Source: Pogostemon cablin (taxonomy: Eukaryota; Streptophyta; Magnoliopsida; Lamiales; Lamiaceae). From it: a stretch of DNA of 64,000 nucleotides. The position numbers were made by a program, and so were the translations under genes. The stretch spans positions 21,794,791-21,858,790 of the forward strand of contig CM043013.1 in assembly GCA_023678885.1 (NCBI GenBank), given 5' to 3'. A model generated the notes under the pieces. The model was not told where the DNA came from. It saw only the letters and a program-made list of their open reading frames with translations, and ran no database searches. This document shows, one piece after another, positions 35,469 through 46,959 of the stretch (within the stretch, counting starts at the first letter, position 1; every line of letters starts with the position of its first letter).

Positions 35469-37097
35469 TGAATTCACTCCACGGATTATTCACGTAGTGC
35501 TGAAAGGGTATGCTTAATTTAGGTTGATTTATGTTCAATGCATGCAGCATTTGAAGAATTGGTTTGGAGAATGCTAGAATAGGATAAGACTCATCTCCAT
35601 AGGTTTGGAATAGGATGTAGACTCAGGTTAATAACTGTTCTTTCTCTGTTTGTTTTGTTACTATCATGTTAAAAGTTCTTTATGTTGTGTCTTATGTGAT
35701 TTAGATAATCGATCATAACTTTCCTCGCATATGTAGAAAATGAATAATTGATTTATGCAGTTAATCCAATTTCCCTTGTCAAGTTGGCACGATGGAGAAT
35801 AGTTTACTCATGGTTTGACTGTTCTTGAATGAGATGAAGATAAAATTTATATGCTATGACATTACATCGAATATGTCAGAAATGAAAGCTTGCAAGTAGT
35901 TGATATATTGTTGTTTTGATACTAAACAAATATTAAACAAAAAGAGGAGTTGTTAAGCGATTGCAGATTTGAAAATAAGTGTTGATTCAATGATCTTGCA
36001 GAATTCTATTTTTTTTTTAATTTAGCAACTAGGATGATGACATTGACAATGGTGATGTGTGATTTTGACAAAAATGTGTAAGATGAAGACTACTAATTAG
36101 ACTTTATTTTAATTTTTTAAAGTTATTTTAGTTTATAGTACATGAAATTTAAATAATATTACATCTTTATCTTATTTTACAAGTATTTAGACTTTAGGAG
36201 TTAAAGTTTCTTTCATACTTATCTATGGTCATTCGCCAATTTTTTATGTGTTAAGAGTTACCTCCTATAATTTTGTGGGTGTGTTCTTGGTTTTGATTAT
36301 GGTTGCAGCACTAGTAATTTTTTTTCCCTCCTTGTGTTCGATAAATAGAAGTAGTGAACTGAGTGGATTGATGTCTGGTATTCTGTCCCCGTTGCTATGA
36401 ATGTTGTTTTATACTTGTTGTTGGTTTAGTGGCTCAAGAATCTATGCAAGGAGTTGCAAATGATGATAACATTTTTTGGCTAAAACTCTTTTTGCACATG
36501 GTAGGCTTGTGATGTGTTCTTTTATATCGGGAATTTCACTTTCCAGATGTGCTTTTGATATTTGGTTCATTTCTGAATCTTTCCAGTGGCTTAGAATGTG
36601 TGATGAGAAATCGTGCAACGATAAGTGCTTTGGGACTTACTATAAGATATGTTTTTGCATTTTAGTATTTTTGTCACTAATTTTGTATATTCTGAATCTT
36701 GATGTTGGGTTTCTTTGTTTGTTTGAACTTCTTACTGGATTGTGGTTTGCATGAGATGGGAAAATTGGTGTATTTCGTGTGATTTATCTTTTTCTTTTTC
36801 TTTAAGCATTATTATATTCTATTTTGGGTTCATTTTGCTTCATCTTTCTGCTGGATAATTAAATTATTCAGTAAGGTATAGTGAATATCATGTTAAGTTT
36901 GTGGCAGATATGTTATAACTTTAAAAGCACATTTTTTTTTATAGATTTGATAGTATTAAAAATAGGTAAGATGTTTGTCTTCTTAAAGATATTTATTGAG
37001 CTTACTGCAAAAGTAGTTTGTATCTCTTCTAAAGTTGCCTTGTGATCTAATATTGGCATGCAACGTTTATGTTACTGAGACCTAGTGAAGGTGAAGC
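35469..37097. other. Non-coding stretch between the EID1 and cyclophilin fragments
   Basis: T-rich, intron- or 5'UTR-like on the plus strand. A 92-residue frame at 36476-36754 has no motif. It may be 5' flank or intron of the cyclophilin gene carried along. Confidence 0.35.
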
Positions 37098-37700
37098 ATG
37101 GACAAAATAAATAAGTCAAAAGTGTTGGTGTTTTTGGATGTCTCAATTGATGGAGATCCTCCTGAGAGGATGATTTATTAGGTACTGCATTCCTTTACAT
37201 ATATATCAATTTGCTAGTAGTTACTTGCAGATTATAAGTTTGTATACTTCTTTTTATTGCTTCCCCTTACTCTTGAGCTATCAATTTCTTCAGGGGAAGA
37301 AGGTGTCAGGCCCAAAACTGGGAAGCAGCTACATTACAAAGGAACATTTTTCCACTGTATCATCAAGGTATATGTTGGTTCTTTTCAATTTCTTGGTCTA
37401 AGAAGCAATTTAAATTTTGATCTTTATATGATCTATTTGCTCTGCCCGCATAAATGATTAGTGGCTTGGCCTTTTAGTCGGCCATCCTTGTTTATTTTGT
37501 GACAGGGCCGATGGTCACGATTGCATTTCTTGTGACATAATATTAAGGTTGTGTTTACTTAGTCCATTTTTTTTGTTCGCTTATCCTTACTATTAAAAGC
37601 ACCTACTGCATGTATTTTTATAGTTGATTATAATTTGACAGTCTTTAACTAATGCAGGGAGGGGACTTTCTTTGGCGAGACGGTATGTTGCGAGGCTTTT
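37098..37700 (+). pseudogene. Cyclophilin (peptidyl-prolyl isomerase) gene fragment, three exons
   Basis: Exon 37098-37181 starts at ATG and reads KVLVFLDVSIDGDPPERMI, then a stop at the donor. Exon 37294-37367 (after CAG, before GTATATG) reads GEEGVRPKTGKQLHYKGTFF and HCIIK. A third exon from 37658 (after ATGCAG) reads GGDFLWRDG. These match the N-terminal third of plant cyclophilins of the multi-domain type (DVSIDG, GKxLHYKGxxFHxIIK, GGDF). The exon with FRALCT is missing and the usual Arg of FHRIIK, a catalytic residue, is Cys here. Splice borders are kept, so this was taken up as genomic DNA. Confidence 0.75.
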
Positions 37701-38279
37701 GATGTTATAACAATATTAAACTATCTGGGATCATGAAGAACTCCACTAATTAGAGATGGAACAATATGAAAGATACTACCCCTATGCCTACCTCTATGAG
37801 TGATTTACCTTGTACGTATAAGTAGAAAACGAGTAGGCTATTGGGCAGTGGTGCTTGTATAAGTGAGAGCATTTTGGCTCGGCTATATTAATTAAGTAGG
37901 ATGAAGAATTAGTTTCCGATACTTAATCGACTTAAGGAGGCCATGAGCTTCTTGCTTTTAATATCAAAGTCTGAATTATCTCATTGGAGCTAGTTGCTGG
38001 CAATGCATAGTAATGTATTGTACACTGTAAAATTAACTTTTGAATATATTTTATTGTTTTTTGAGTAATAATAATAAATAAATTAATAATTATTGTTAAG
38101 TATTATTATTACAATTAATTATTAGATAATCAAAATAAATATATTAATAAAATAAAATAATAATAATCAATAAATGTTGTATAAAAATCTTAAATGTTAA
38201 CACAAATGTTACGTAATGATTTTAAAAAAGTGTTACGTGTATTATTTAAAGTGATACAAATAATATATAATTAATATTA
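37701..38279. other. 3' flank of the cyclophilin fragment grading into CACTA subterminal DNA
   Basis: No coding region. From about 38160 GTGTTA/TGTTACG motifs begin, the right subterminal repeats of the CACTA. Confidence 0.45.
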
Positions 38280-39481
38280 TATTATATAGGGTTAATTGCG
38301 TAAAAACCCTCAACCTTTACCTAGGTTGCAATTTAGTCCTAACTTTTGGATTTTGGCAAGAAAAATATCAACCTTTCAAGTGGTTTGCAAATTCAGCCCA
38401 CGGTCAGCAAGATCTGCCCAGATTAAATGAGGTGGCATTTTTTTATTTTTTAATGAATATGAATTTAAATTTGCTCTCTCTTCTCCAGAGTATCTCCATC
38501 ATCTCTCTCCTAACCTTCCTCCACGAACTCAAACTTTTCTTTGGCAACAAATCCCAGCCTGAAATGCGGCGGAATGAAATTATTAGACTTAAACGGCAAA
38601 TGGGGACATCGGGAAAGGCAGCGGGGACGAAATCGGCACCGGAGCGGTTCCGATTTGCCCTAAGGTCGGGAGAAATCGAATCTGATTTCGAAGGGGATCA
38701 GATTAGATCTGGTTGCGGTGTAGATGCAGCAGAAATATTCTAGCCATTGTCTTCCGATTTCTAAGGTGCGGGAATGGGTTTGGGTGCGGGTACTTGGGTC
38801 AGAACGCGCATATGGCCATGGATTTGTGAATTTGAAATACTAGTTATGCTCTGATTCGCGAATGATTTTACAGCAGGCTAATTATTGTTGTTCAATTTTT
38901 TTTTTAAATCCATTGAAGTTGAGGAGGGTGTATTTGTTGCTTCTTGTCATCCACCTGTAGAACCTCTGCCGCCACCGCCACCGCCACAGACGCGCCGCCG
39001 TTATCCACCGTTACGAGGAGGAAGCGTGATTTTTTTCTCTACTTTTGCGGCTGGAAGCAATTTGCTTTGCTGAAGGTTGCGTGATAATGACATTGAAGAT
39101 GAGAGATGCAGTGAGGATTATTGAAGTGATACAGTGAGACAAAGAGGAGAGAGCTAGAGAGCACAGTGCAGATGGAGGGTGATAAGAAAATAGAATAATT
39201 GAGGTAGTATGACTGTAGGAGTGATAACATAGAAAAATAGTGGGATTTACAAATTAAATTAAATTAAAGAGGAGAGTTAATAAGTAAAATTGAATTTCAC
39301 ATTCATTAAAAAAAATAAAAAAATGCTATGTCATTTAATCCGGGCAGATATTGCTGCCCGTGGGTGGAATTTGCAAACTATTTGAAAGGTTGATATTTTT
39401 CTTGTCAAAATCCAAAAGTTAGGATTAAATTGCAATTTAGGTAAATGTGGGGATTTTTTACGCAATTAACCCTATTATATA
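38280..39481. mobile_element. Long-TIR MULE (Pack-MULE candidate), TSD TATTATATA
   Basis: 38289-39472 (1184 bp) between TATTATATA at 38280-38288 and 39473-39481. The inverted ends are about 190 bp long, starting GGGTTAATTGCGTAAAAA, and about 90% alike by eye. The 800-bp centre is GC-richer with unrelated sequence. It contains a plus-strand frame (38432-38743) and a TC-rich leader-like stretch on the minus strand (39220-39100). The centre looks captured; I do not recognise the source. It interrupts the CACTA subterminal repeats, so it inserted after them. Confidence 0.85.
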
Positions 39482-39869
39482 TTCAAAAGTGTTATTAAAA
39501 TAATATAATTAATGTTACTTTATATTTAAAAGTGTTATCAAAATAATAAACTTAAAGTTATGTTATATTTAAGTGTTATAAAAATAATGTAAATAATATT
39601 ACATTAAATTGAAAAGTGTTAACAAAATAATGTTATATTAGAAAAATTAAATGTTACATAAGCATATATGTAATATTTTTTAAAGTGTTATATTAAAATG
39701 TTAAAATTGTTATGAGGTGTTATCATAAGATAAAAAAGTGTAACATTAGACTTTAGATAACAGGGACAATAGCGATACCGAAAAAAATGTTACTTATGAT
39801 CTATAATAATATTTTTTATTATTAAATAACATTTTTTGAGTGTTATGTAATGCCACTTATGTTGTAGTG
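39482..39869. repeat. Right subterminal repeats and TIR of the CACTA element
   Basis: AAGTGTTAT motifs recur every 15-40 bp. The TIR is 39840-39869, ending TTGTAGTG, followed by CCT. Confidence 0.75.
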
Positions 39870-39892
39870 CCTGTTCAATGAATGCAAAAATC

Positions 39893-40150
39893 TGCTTACT
39901 AAAAAAAATGTCTAGTAACAACTCGACAGAGTCATCTAATAGTTCACGCTTCTTCTCCTCCTCCTCTTCAAGCTCCTTCAGCCACAAAACTGTGTGCACC
40001 CGCTGCCTCATTATCCTATAACCCTTAGATAACCTTTTCACCGTATAAACATTCGGATTCTCTTTTTATTTCTTGTACATCTCAGCTTTTTCTGAAACCT
40101 TCAAGTATACCCTCGTTGCACCAGGCTTTCTTACCTTCATACAAATACAT
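39893..40150 (-). pseudogene. Possible host exon beside the CACTA insertion
   Basis: Minus strand reads KPGATRVYLKVSEKAEMYKK, a TAA, then ENPNVYTVKRLSKGYRIMRQ, RVHTVLWLKELEEEEEKKRE and LLDDSVELLLDIFF. The composition is protein-like, with a charged helix. A possible donor (A followed by GTAAGC) lies at about 39893. A possible neighbouring exon is 41045-40994 (VVAAKVDAEETYHALKR after TTTCAG). Family not recognised. The in-frame stop and absence of a clear rest suggest a relic. Confidence 0.35.
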
Positions 40151-40371
40151 TCAGACATTAACTAAATACCTATATTATATTACAAAATCTAAACCTCATG
40201 AATAATCTGTTGTGCATAAAATAAAATTAAAAATACTAGAAAATTTCTATATTACAAGATATAACTCTACACAAAATATTGAGGCTTCAATGAAGAAAAG
40301 TACTTATAATAGGCTGAAAATCAGGACTGGACAAATTCATTGTAAGGTTTATCATTAATAATAAGACTTGC

Positions 40372-40817
40372 AATTCTGTTGAGATAGACGCATGCAAGAT
40401 CTAAGGTAGAGTATTGTTGAGAGATAGACGCATGCAAGGTGTAAGGTGGAGTATTGTTGAGAGGTAGACGCTTGCTTAGGATGAGTCAGCAATATAATAC
40501 CTGGAAGATAGAGGTTGAATGATCAACATACAAAATCAAGAGTTATGATCGAGTGTCGTAAGAATGGGCTGCCAAGATTAATGGGCATGGATATTGAGGC
40601 TAACTTGCTTTGCAAGTTAAAAAGCTTATATAAGATAAGATACGACAGTTCATATATTATCCATATATTCTCAAGATTAGGGTTTTTACGAGATCTAAGT
40701 TTATTCATCATTGTTGTAATCCTTAAGAGTGGACGTAAGCAATTAGTCGAACCACTATAATCCTTTGGTGTTCTTTGTTTTTTCTTTTCTTTTCTTTGAT
40801 CGATTCACAACAAATTC
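40372..40817 (+). mobile_element. Solo LTR with TSD AATTC
   Basis: 40377-40812 (436 bp) starts TGTTGAGATAGACGC and ends GATTCACAACA, flanked by AATTC at 40372-40376 and 40813-40817. The 3' part (AGTGGACGTAAGCAATTAG and CGAACCACTATAATC) resembles plant copia-type LTR ends. A 38-40 bp unit is repeated two and a half times at the start (40377-40480). No interior or second LTR, so it arose by LTR-LTR recombination. Confidence 0.85.
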
Positions 40818-41189
40818 AATTTTGAGCATTCAGACATATGCGTACATTTGACTAACAAATGCATGCAAGGTAATTAACCTCATCAATCTGTCTTACATTA
40901 CAATATTAAGTAATAAAACTAGTCAACATTAAGTATTCCAATAATCCTGATAATTCCAACGTAGATGATCATTAATTAATAATAAAAAAGAACCTCGTTT
41001 AAGAGCATGATATGTTTCCTCTGCATCAACTTTGGCAGCCACCACCTGAAAGTTTACAAAAATATTAATTTAATTAATCTTTAGCAAAACATTGATTGAT
41101 CTATCACTCATCTACGCTATGAACAAAATTCACGTGAATGTGTTACACAGAAGAGTCTTACAACGAGGATCTTCATGAAACCATCAATC
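40818..41189. other. Short host-like stretch
   Basis: AT-rich, with only the possible minus-strand exon at 41045-40994 noted above. Confidence 0.3.
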
Positions 41190-41390
41190 AATGGTGTGAT
41201 ATCCACAATAATAATATTTTTATAATATATATATATATATTAATTATAATAATATTAAAATGGAAGAATATCTTGTTGGATTTTAGAAAGTACATGGGTG
41301 ACGAAGCAGCTTATGCAAGCTTTAAATTTAAGCATATTGTGTATCGGATAAGAACTGTGAATCCTCAAAACTTACTCATTTATCCAATAC

Positions 41391-42562
41391 TAAATATATT
41401 AAGCGGGTTTATAGAAATTTTATTTTAAAATTTAAATATTTTTTAATAAATACAAATGTATTAATATATATATATAGTTAAATGTACTCATATATTATAT
41501 TTTTAAGTTTTATAGCAAATACTATTTTTTTAAAAATAATATTCCCTCCGTCCCGTTGAAATGTACACGTTTGTTTTTTGCACATTGATTAACGGATATA
41601 ATATTTTAAGTGTAGTGAGGTGAGAGAAATAATTTTTTAATATAAAGTGGTTTGGTGTATTAGTATGACATGTGGGTCATGAAAAGAGAAGTAGTTAGTG
41701 TGAGTCCCTTAAACCAAAAAGAAAAATGCACACCTTGAATTGAGACGGATCAAAATGAAAAATGTGTACGTTTCAATGGGACGGAGGGAATAATATATAC
41801 TCAATTTTGTTTTTAAATAATATTCTATTTTAAATGAAGAGATATTCAATTTACCCAGAGATATAGAGTAGAATCTATACACTGAATTTTTTTCTTCATA
41901 ACTTACTATATTAATTTTAATTCAATAATATATGTATATATATTTTCTTAATAAATATATTACCTTTTATATTTAACTATAACATTAATTTTCCTTATAA
42001 AAATTGTGCAGATTTTTTAATTATTATTCACTACTGTATATTTATTTATTTAATCAACATATTTGAATTAAATTTAAGTGCATGATATTACTTCTTGCAC
42101 TTGAGCGAACATAATATTTTGTTAATTTAAATTAATTATATTTTTTGTTTTAATTATATACAAATGATTTTATAAATTTTGAAGGAATAAAATTAATATT
42201 AAGTAGATAGTAAATTATTCGTTAATTATTCAACTAATTAAATTTTCAAAAAAATTATACTCATTGTATTAATTATTTATTCATTATTCATATCTTTTAA
42301 ATAAAAAATTAGCTATATAGGGTATTTTTATGAATAATTGAAATATAAGATACTTTAAATACTTTAAAATTAAAATCAAATTAAAAGATATTTTTAATGC
42401 AGGCCTTAATTAATATTTTAAAGTATTTAATGATATTTAATTAGGTTTAACCAATAATATGTAAACACTTGTGTTTTAAATTTTGGCATTTCATGAGAAT
42501 GTGCCACATATGTTTTTGAAAAATCTATATTCGAAAATTACTTCACAATTATATATATTAAG
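41391..42562. mobile_element. Unclassified insertion in the 5' LTR
   Basis: It has no counterpart in the 3' LTR. Left part (AAGCGGGTTTATAG, AATAAATACAAATG) resembles the reverse of 34440-34680, so it belongs to a repeated family. No clear TSD or coding region. Confidence 0.5.
41540..41792. mobile_element. Stowaway MITE inside the LTR insertion
   Basis: 41542-41790 (249 bp), TA on both sides, ends TTCCCTCCGTCCCGTTGAAA and (inward) TTCCCTCCGTCCCATTGAAA. Confidence 0.85.
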
Positions 42563-42572
42563 ATTTATCCTA

Positions 42573-42577
<5 letters not shown>

Positions 42578-42648
<71 letters not shown>
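42578..42648. repeat. (AT)n microsatellite in the 5' LTR
   Basis: About 70 bp of AT; the 3' LTR has only about 18 bp here. Confidence 0.9.
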
Positions 42649-42651
<3 letters not shown>

Positions 42652-43334
42652 ACCTCTTTCACTGTAATTGGGGGGTGAAGAAGACACTTTGATTTTCAAG
42701 AGAAAATGTAATCATCTCTACAATTTTATTCTTTAAATAAGTACATATTTAGTTTATTTCTACTCAATCTAGAACAGAGAAATGATAGATATATGTATAT
42801 GAGTATAAACGTGTGTATATATACAAACACAAGCTTCTGTAATTCTTGGAGATTTCATATTCAGAGTCAATCTTTATCATTTTATATACGTAAATGATCG
42901 TCTCGATGCGTAGATTTCATATATTTAATTCTTTTGTGAAATGGATTTCGTATGAGTAAGAAAAACTCCGTCGAAACTTTTAACTCTTTAATGACATATT
43001 TTATTTCGGTGTGACATAACTTTAATATTATTGCCATTTTGAAACTCTCCTCACGAGGATCACAAACATATAATTAGTTTTGAGTTTGAACGTGAAATGA
43101 AGAAGATAGGAAGAAACTCACTTCGAGTTAAAACTGTGTCCCACTTAAACTTCGCTATTTTCATGAAAAATTAGTATGCATGTGATCCTCGTCTTGCGAG
43201 GACTCCATAAGTACTTTCGAATTTTCAATTAGAGTTGTATAACTCAAATTGAGTCATTTTGTAATAATAAGTTAAACGTTTAGGGTAAGTTTAAATGAGA
43301 ATTTGATATAATGTAGGGATAATTTATAAAAGCA

Positions 43335-43638
43335 TACTCCCTCCGTCCCCCGAAGTATTTCACACTTTCTTTTTTCATCCGTCCCTCAAAGTATTTCACA
43401 CTTTACTTTTACTAAATTTGGTAAAAAATACATTATAACAATACACACTTTTTACACACATCCCAATATAATACTTACTTTTACTTTTTTTTTTCACATT
43501 TCCCAACAACTTTACACACATTTTTCATTAAATCAACTAAAATATATATTCTCTTTCTTACTTTATACATAAAATATAAAATTTTCTTAAACTCCGTGCA
43601 CACCAATACGTGAAATACTTGTTGGGACGGAGGGAGTA
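43335..43638. mobile_element. Stowaway MITE in the 5' LTR
   Basis: 43337-43636 (300 bp), TA on both sides, ends CTCCCTCCGTCCCCC and (inward) CTCCCTCCGTCCCAAC. It is absent from the 3' LTR, so it arrived after the retrotransposon. Confidence 0.9.
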
Positions 43639-43708
43639 TATATTAATAAATATAATAATAAAATAAATTAAAAAAAATTAGAAATTACATTCAGTAAGTA
43701 TATGTGCA

Positions 43709-43709
<1 letters not shown>

Positions 43710-43782
<73 letters not shown>
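43710..43782. repeat. (AT)n microsatellite
   Basis: About 72 bp of AT within the 5' LTR. Confidence 0.9.
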
Positions 43783-43784
<2 letters not shown>

Positions 43785-45040
43785 AAACTTACAGTGTGTG
43801 CGTGCTAATTACTATTATTATGTTTTATTTATTTATTATTTATCTTATTTTACTTATTTTATTTTATTTTACTTTATTATTGAATTTAATTTAACTTTTT
43901 ATATCAAATATTAAATATAATTTTGTCACTATTATTATTTTAGGTGTAGAATCTTTATTTTATATAAGTTTTTAATAAAATTAATATTTTTAATTTTTAA
44001 AAGAAATATGTATCTTTTATTTAATTATTTTAAGTATAAACATTTTATTTTAACTCATTTTATTTAACGATTAATTATATATATATTCTTAAGTTAATAA
44101 TTAGTTTATTTTAATTATACTATATTAGAAATTTAGTTTAAGTGCTAGAAATTATATTAGAAGTAGAACTCAATTTTGTATATCATTGCAGGCATACCTG
44201 AGACTAACGAGCAAGCCTAGTCCACTTTACACACTTTCAATAAGTTCAAGGTGGGGTAACTTTCACTTTTCAACGAGTGCAACTTTTATGTCATGATTGC
44301 TATGTTAAAATGTGATATGTGTTACTCACATGTCATGTTATGTGCCATGTGTGCTTTTAGTTCGATGACAAATATTTTTCTACTAACACTTGTATGGGGT
44401 GATGACTTGGTGCAAATATACAAAGTAACACAAGTTATCGGACGACGGTTCGGTACTAAAAATATTTTAAATCTATTAACATTCGTATTGAATGACGATT
44501 CGATGCACATATACCAACAAACACAAGTTATCGGATGATGGTTCGGTCTAAAATATTTTCATTGAGTTATCGAACGACAATGTGCAAAATATTTTATTAA
44601 ATGACATATGTTACATTTTATGGTATATTTGGCATGCATATTTATTTTTAATTGTGCAATCATTTTAAATTAACCCACTGAGTGTATTTTAGACGCTCAT
44701 CCATATTGATTTTCAGAACAAGGTATAGAAGATGGAGAGGCCCCTGCAGACGTCCCAAGCCCTTAGAGGACTTTATATTATGTCTTATTTATTGGTATTC
44801 TGTTAGAACTTTATTTCAGATATATCATCTAAACGTACTTGTTTTGGATCTTTCACTCTACTCGGTGAGTAGATGCTAATATGTAAAATAATATTTCTGT
44901 CACTTTTACTTTACTATGTTAATGCTTTGGGAATTTTTATTTTATTTCCTCTGTGCATTCTCGATCCCTTTATTATTATATTGAAAATTGTATATCTAGT
45001 AGCGTCCCAACCCCATAGCGTAACTCGAGGCATTACAGCG

Positions 45041-45055
45041 TGGTATCAGAGCGGT
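45041..45055 (+). other. Primer-binding site, tRNA-Met type
   Basis: TGGTATCAGAGCGGT, three bases after the LTR end, complementary to the 3' end of plant tRNA-Met. Confidence 0.9.
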
Positions 45056-45262
45056 CTATCTAAGACTTGCTCAAGGATCTATCTTAAAATTTTATACCAT
45101 ACCCTAGGATTGACTATTTTGTTTTTATATGTGTTTATTTTAATTCTTTAATATTTTAAATTCTTTAATATTTGAATGGCCTTAGAGTAAGTTTAAATTG
45201 TGTAAGCAGCCATCGCGCATATTAATGTTGTTAGGGCCCATCGAGCTGCACTTCGTGGAAGA

Positions 45263-45547
45263 ATGAAGGTTGATAATTTAGGCACTCACATAGCCTTAAT
45301 GGCTATCATACACCATAAGGACTTTCACAGAGCACAGAGGGTGACTGAGCTACAATATTGCTTCATCCTTATTCATACCTTGCCCGGCTTATGGGTTGAC
45401 TTTGCTCAACATATTTATCACGAGATTTTTGTGGCTCCTCCGGGGCATGAGCTGAATTATTTGGCTTTCAATGCCTTCTTGTACCACACATGGCTCCTTC
45501 GCGGTCACGCACCTCCCCCCCTGTCGGTTTTCTCGGTGTACAAATGA
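45263..45547 (+). CDS. Leader ORF between primer site and gag, function unknown
   Basis: 94 residues from MKVDNLGTHIALMAIIHHKD to a stop at 45547; the frame is open upstream through NVVRAHRAALRGR. Composition is protein-like (HRAQRVTELQYCFILIHTLP). It precedes gag by about 440 bp, and a frame-shifted continuation runs to about 45650. Ty3/gypsy elements normally start with gag here, so this could be an extra ORF or captured DNA. Not recognised. Confidence 0.35.
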   Translation: MKVDNLGTHIALMAIIHHKDFHRAQRVTELQYCFILIHTLPGLWVDFAQHIYHEIFVAPPGHELNYLAFNAFLYHTWLLRGHAPPPLSVFSVYK

Positions 45548-45989
45548 TGCAGTTCCCTATTACAATACCAGTGGATCCTGTGGAGTGTTTGTTGATATAC
45601 CTGGTGATTTTGAGGTTGACGGGATTAGTGCTGATGGTGAGGTGGATGATTAGGGCACCTTAGTGGTTAGCGTAACTCCGGCCTATTATGATTTTGCTAT
45701 AGTTAATAGCGACATGTTCCATTAGATGAAATCTTTTTGACCCGTAATTGGGTGATGTATATAGGTAGCTTAGATGTCGCACTTAATAGGCCCTTTTGAT
45801 AGTATTTTAGACTAAGAACGACTTTTAGATGCATATGTATACATAATGAACAGAGTGCCAATGACACCATTTTGCTATTACTAATATATGTGTATATATA
45901 AATATATGTGTGATTATGCATCTTACACATCATGTTTAAATGATATACAAGCATATAATAATGACGAGTATAAAAACTTTGAGCAGATT

Positions 45990-46930
45990 ATGAGTCGAAG
46001 AAGACCACAAAACCTACCTACAAATGAAAATCTTGAAAATATTTATGGCGACCCAGGAGATGATTTAGTGACAATCCTTCGGGGATTGGCTCAATAATTT
46101 CAAGCAAACTCTACACGACCACCACCACCAGAACCTATTCTTAGAAATGAATCAGCCTTGGTAATTGAACAATTTCGATATTTCAATCCACCAACATTCA
46201 AAGGAATGGAGGACCCCACGGAAGCTGAGAAATGGTTGAGGTCGTTGGACAAGATTTTCACCTATCTCTATTGCAATGATGCACAAAAGATCGCATTCGC
46301 TGTTTTCCAGTTCATGGGCAAAGCTGATTTCTGGTGGGAGGCTTACGGCGTACCAAGAACCTAAACAAAAAGCTATGATAACATGAAAAGACTTCAAGGA
46401 TGTGATCATTCAAAACTACATACCTCAGTCGTACCGAGATGAAAAGGAATGTGAATTTCTGCATATAAAACAAGGAATAATGAGTGTTCGCTAATATAAA
46501 AGAGAATTTAACCGACTCTCCATATTTGCCATACACCTTGTGAATAGAGAGGGGAAAAAAGCTAGATGATTTGAAAAGGGATTGCGATCTGAGATGAGCA
46601 CCATCTTAGCAGGACAAGGAACAATGACCTTTGCAGAAGCATTTTCCAAAGCTCAAAAAATTGAGTCTTGACAGAAGAACAATAGTAACCAGAACAAAAA
46701 GGCGATGGAGATACCTACAAAGTGCAAGTGGAGAGGACCGATAATCGGAAAAGGAAACCATAAGGTTCAGAACAAGCAAATAAAGATTAGAGGAGGATCA
46801 GGACCACCACCACTCGGAACAAATTCTCCCTACCTAAAATGTGGAAAGAATCACCTTGGAGCATGCTTATATGGAATCGGAATACGCTATCGATGCCGTT
46901 AACCGGGACACACCATACTAGAATGCCCAA
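45990..46930 (+). pseudogene. gag: Ty3/gypsy gag with double zinc knuckle, several stops
   Basis: Starts at ATG 45990 (MSRRRPQNLPTNENLENIYG). Gag core: FRYFNPPTFKGMEDPTEAEK, WLRSLDKIFTYL, AFAVFQFMGKADFWWEAYG; later DVIIQNYIPQSYRDEKECEF and a nucleic-acid-binding end CxxCGxxHxxxC followed by YRCR, a stop and PGHTILECP. Stops at 46095, 46361, 46491 and others, and at least one frame change. The knuckle pattern with CLKCGKNHLGAC-like text is that of chromoviruses. Confidence 0.8.
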
Positions 46931-46959
46931 AGCCTAAAGCCACGGGAGGATCGAGTGCT

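Larger units (their letters stand above)
8806..39869. mobile_element. Composite CACTA (En/Spm) element of about 31 kb, heavily nested
   Basis: The left end starts CACTACAAAATAAGTG and the right end, read inward, starts CACTACAACATAAGTG. Over 30 bp the two ends match at 27 positions in inverted orientation. Both are flanked by CCT (8803-8805 and 39870-39872), the 3-bp duplication expected for CACTA elements. Just inside each end AACACTTT/AAAGTGTT motifs recur (about 8830-9130 on the left, about 38160-39840 on the right), as in the subterminal repeats that CACTA transposase binds. I see no tnp2-type transposase between the ends, so the element would be non-autonomous. The interior holds nested MULEs, MITEs and host gene fragments. 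The alternative is two separate CACTA remnants that share CCT by chance (1 in 64); the close match of the ends argues against it. Confidence 0.7.
41195..45037 (+). repeat. 5' LTR, enlarged by insertions
   Basis: About 1.5 kb longer than the 3' LTR. The extra DNA is mainly 41391-42562 (unclassified AT-rich insertion holding a Stowaway MITE) and a second Stowaway (43337-43636), plus longer AT runs. Outside these it lines up with 50441-52797. Confidence 0.85.

Noticed and set aside
36476..36754. 92-residue hydrophobic frame with a membrane-like end
   Set aside because: Lies in T-rich non-coding DNA between captured fragments; hydrophobicity follows from T richness.
40515..40760. 81-residue frame MNDQHTKSRVMIECRKNGLP
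   Set aside because: It lies inside the solo LTR with exact TSDs; LTRs do not normally code for protein.
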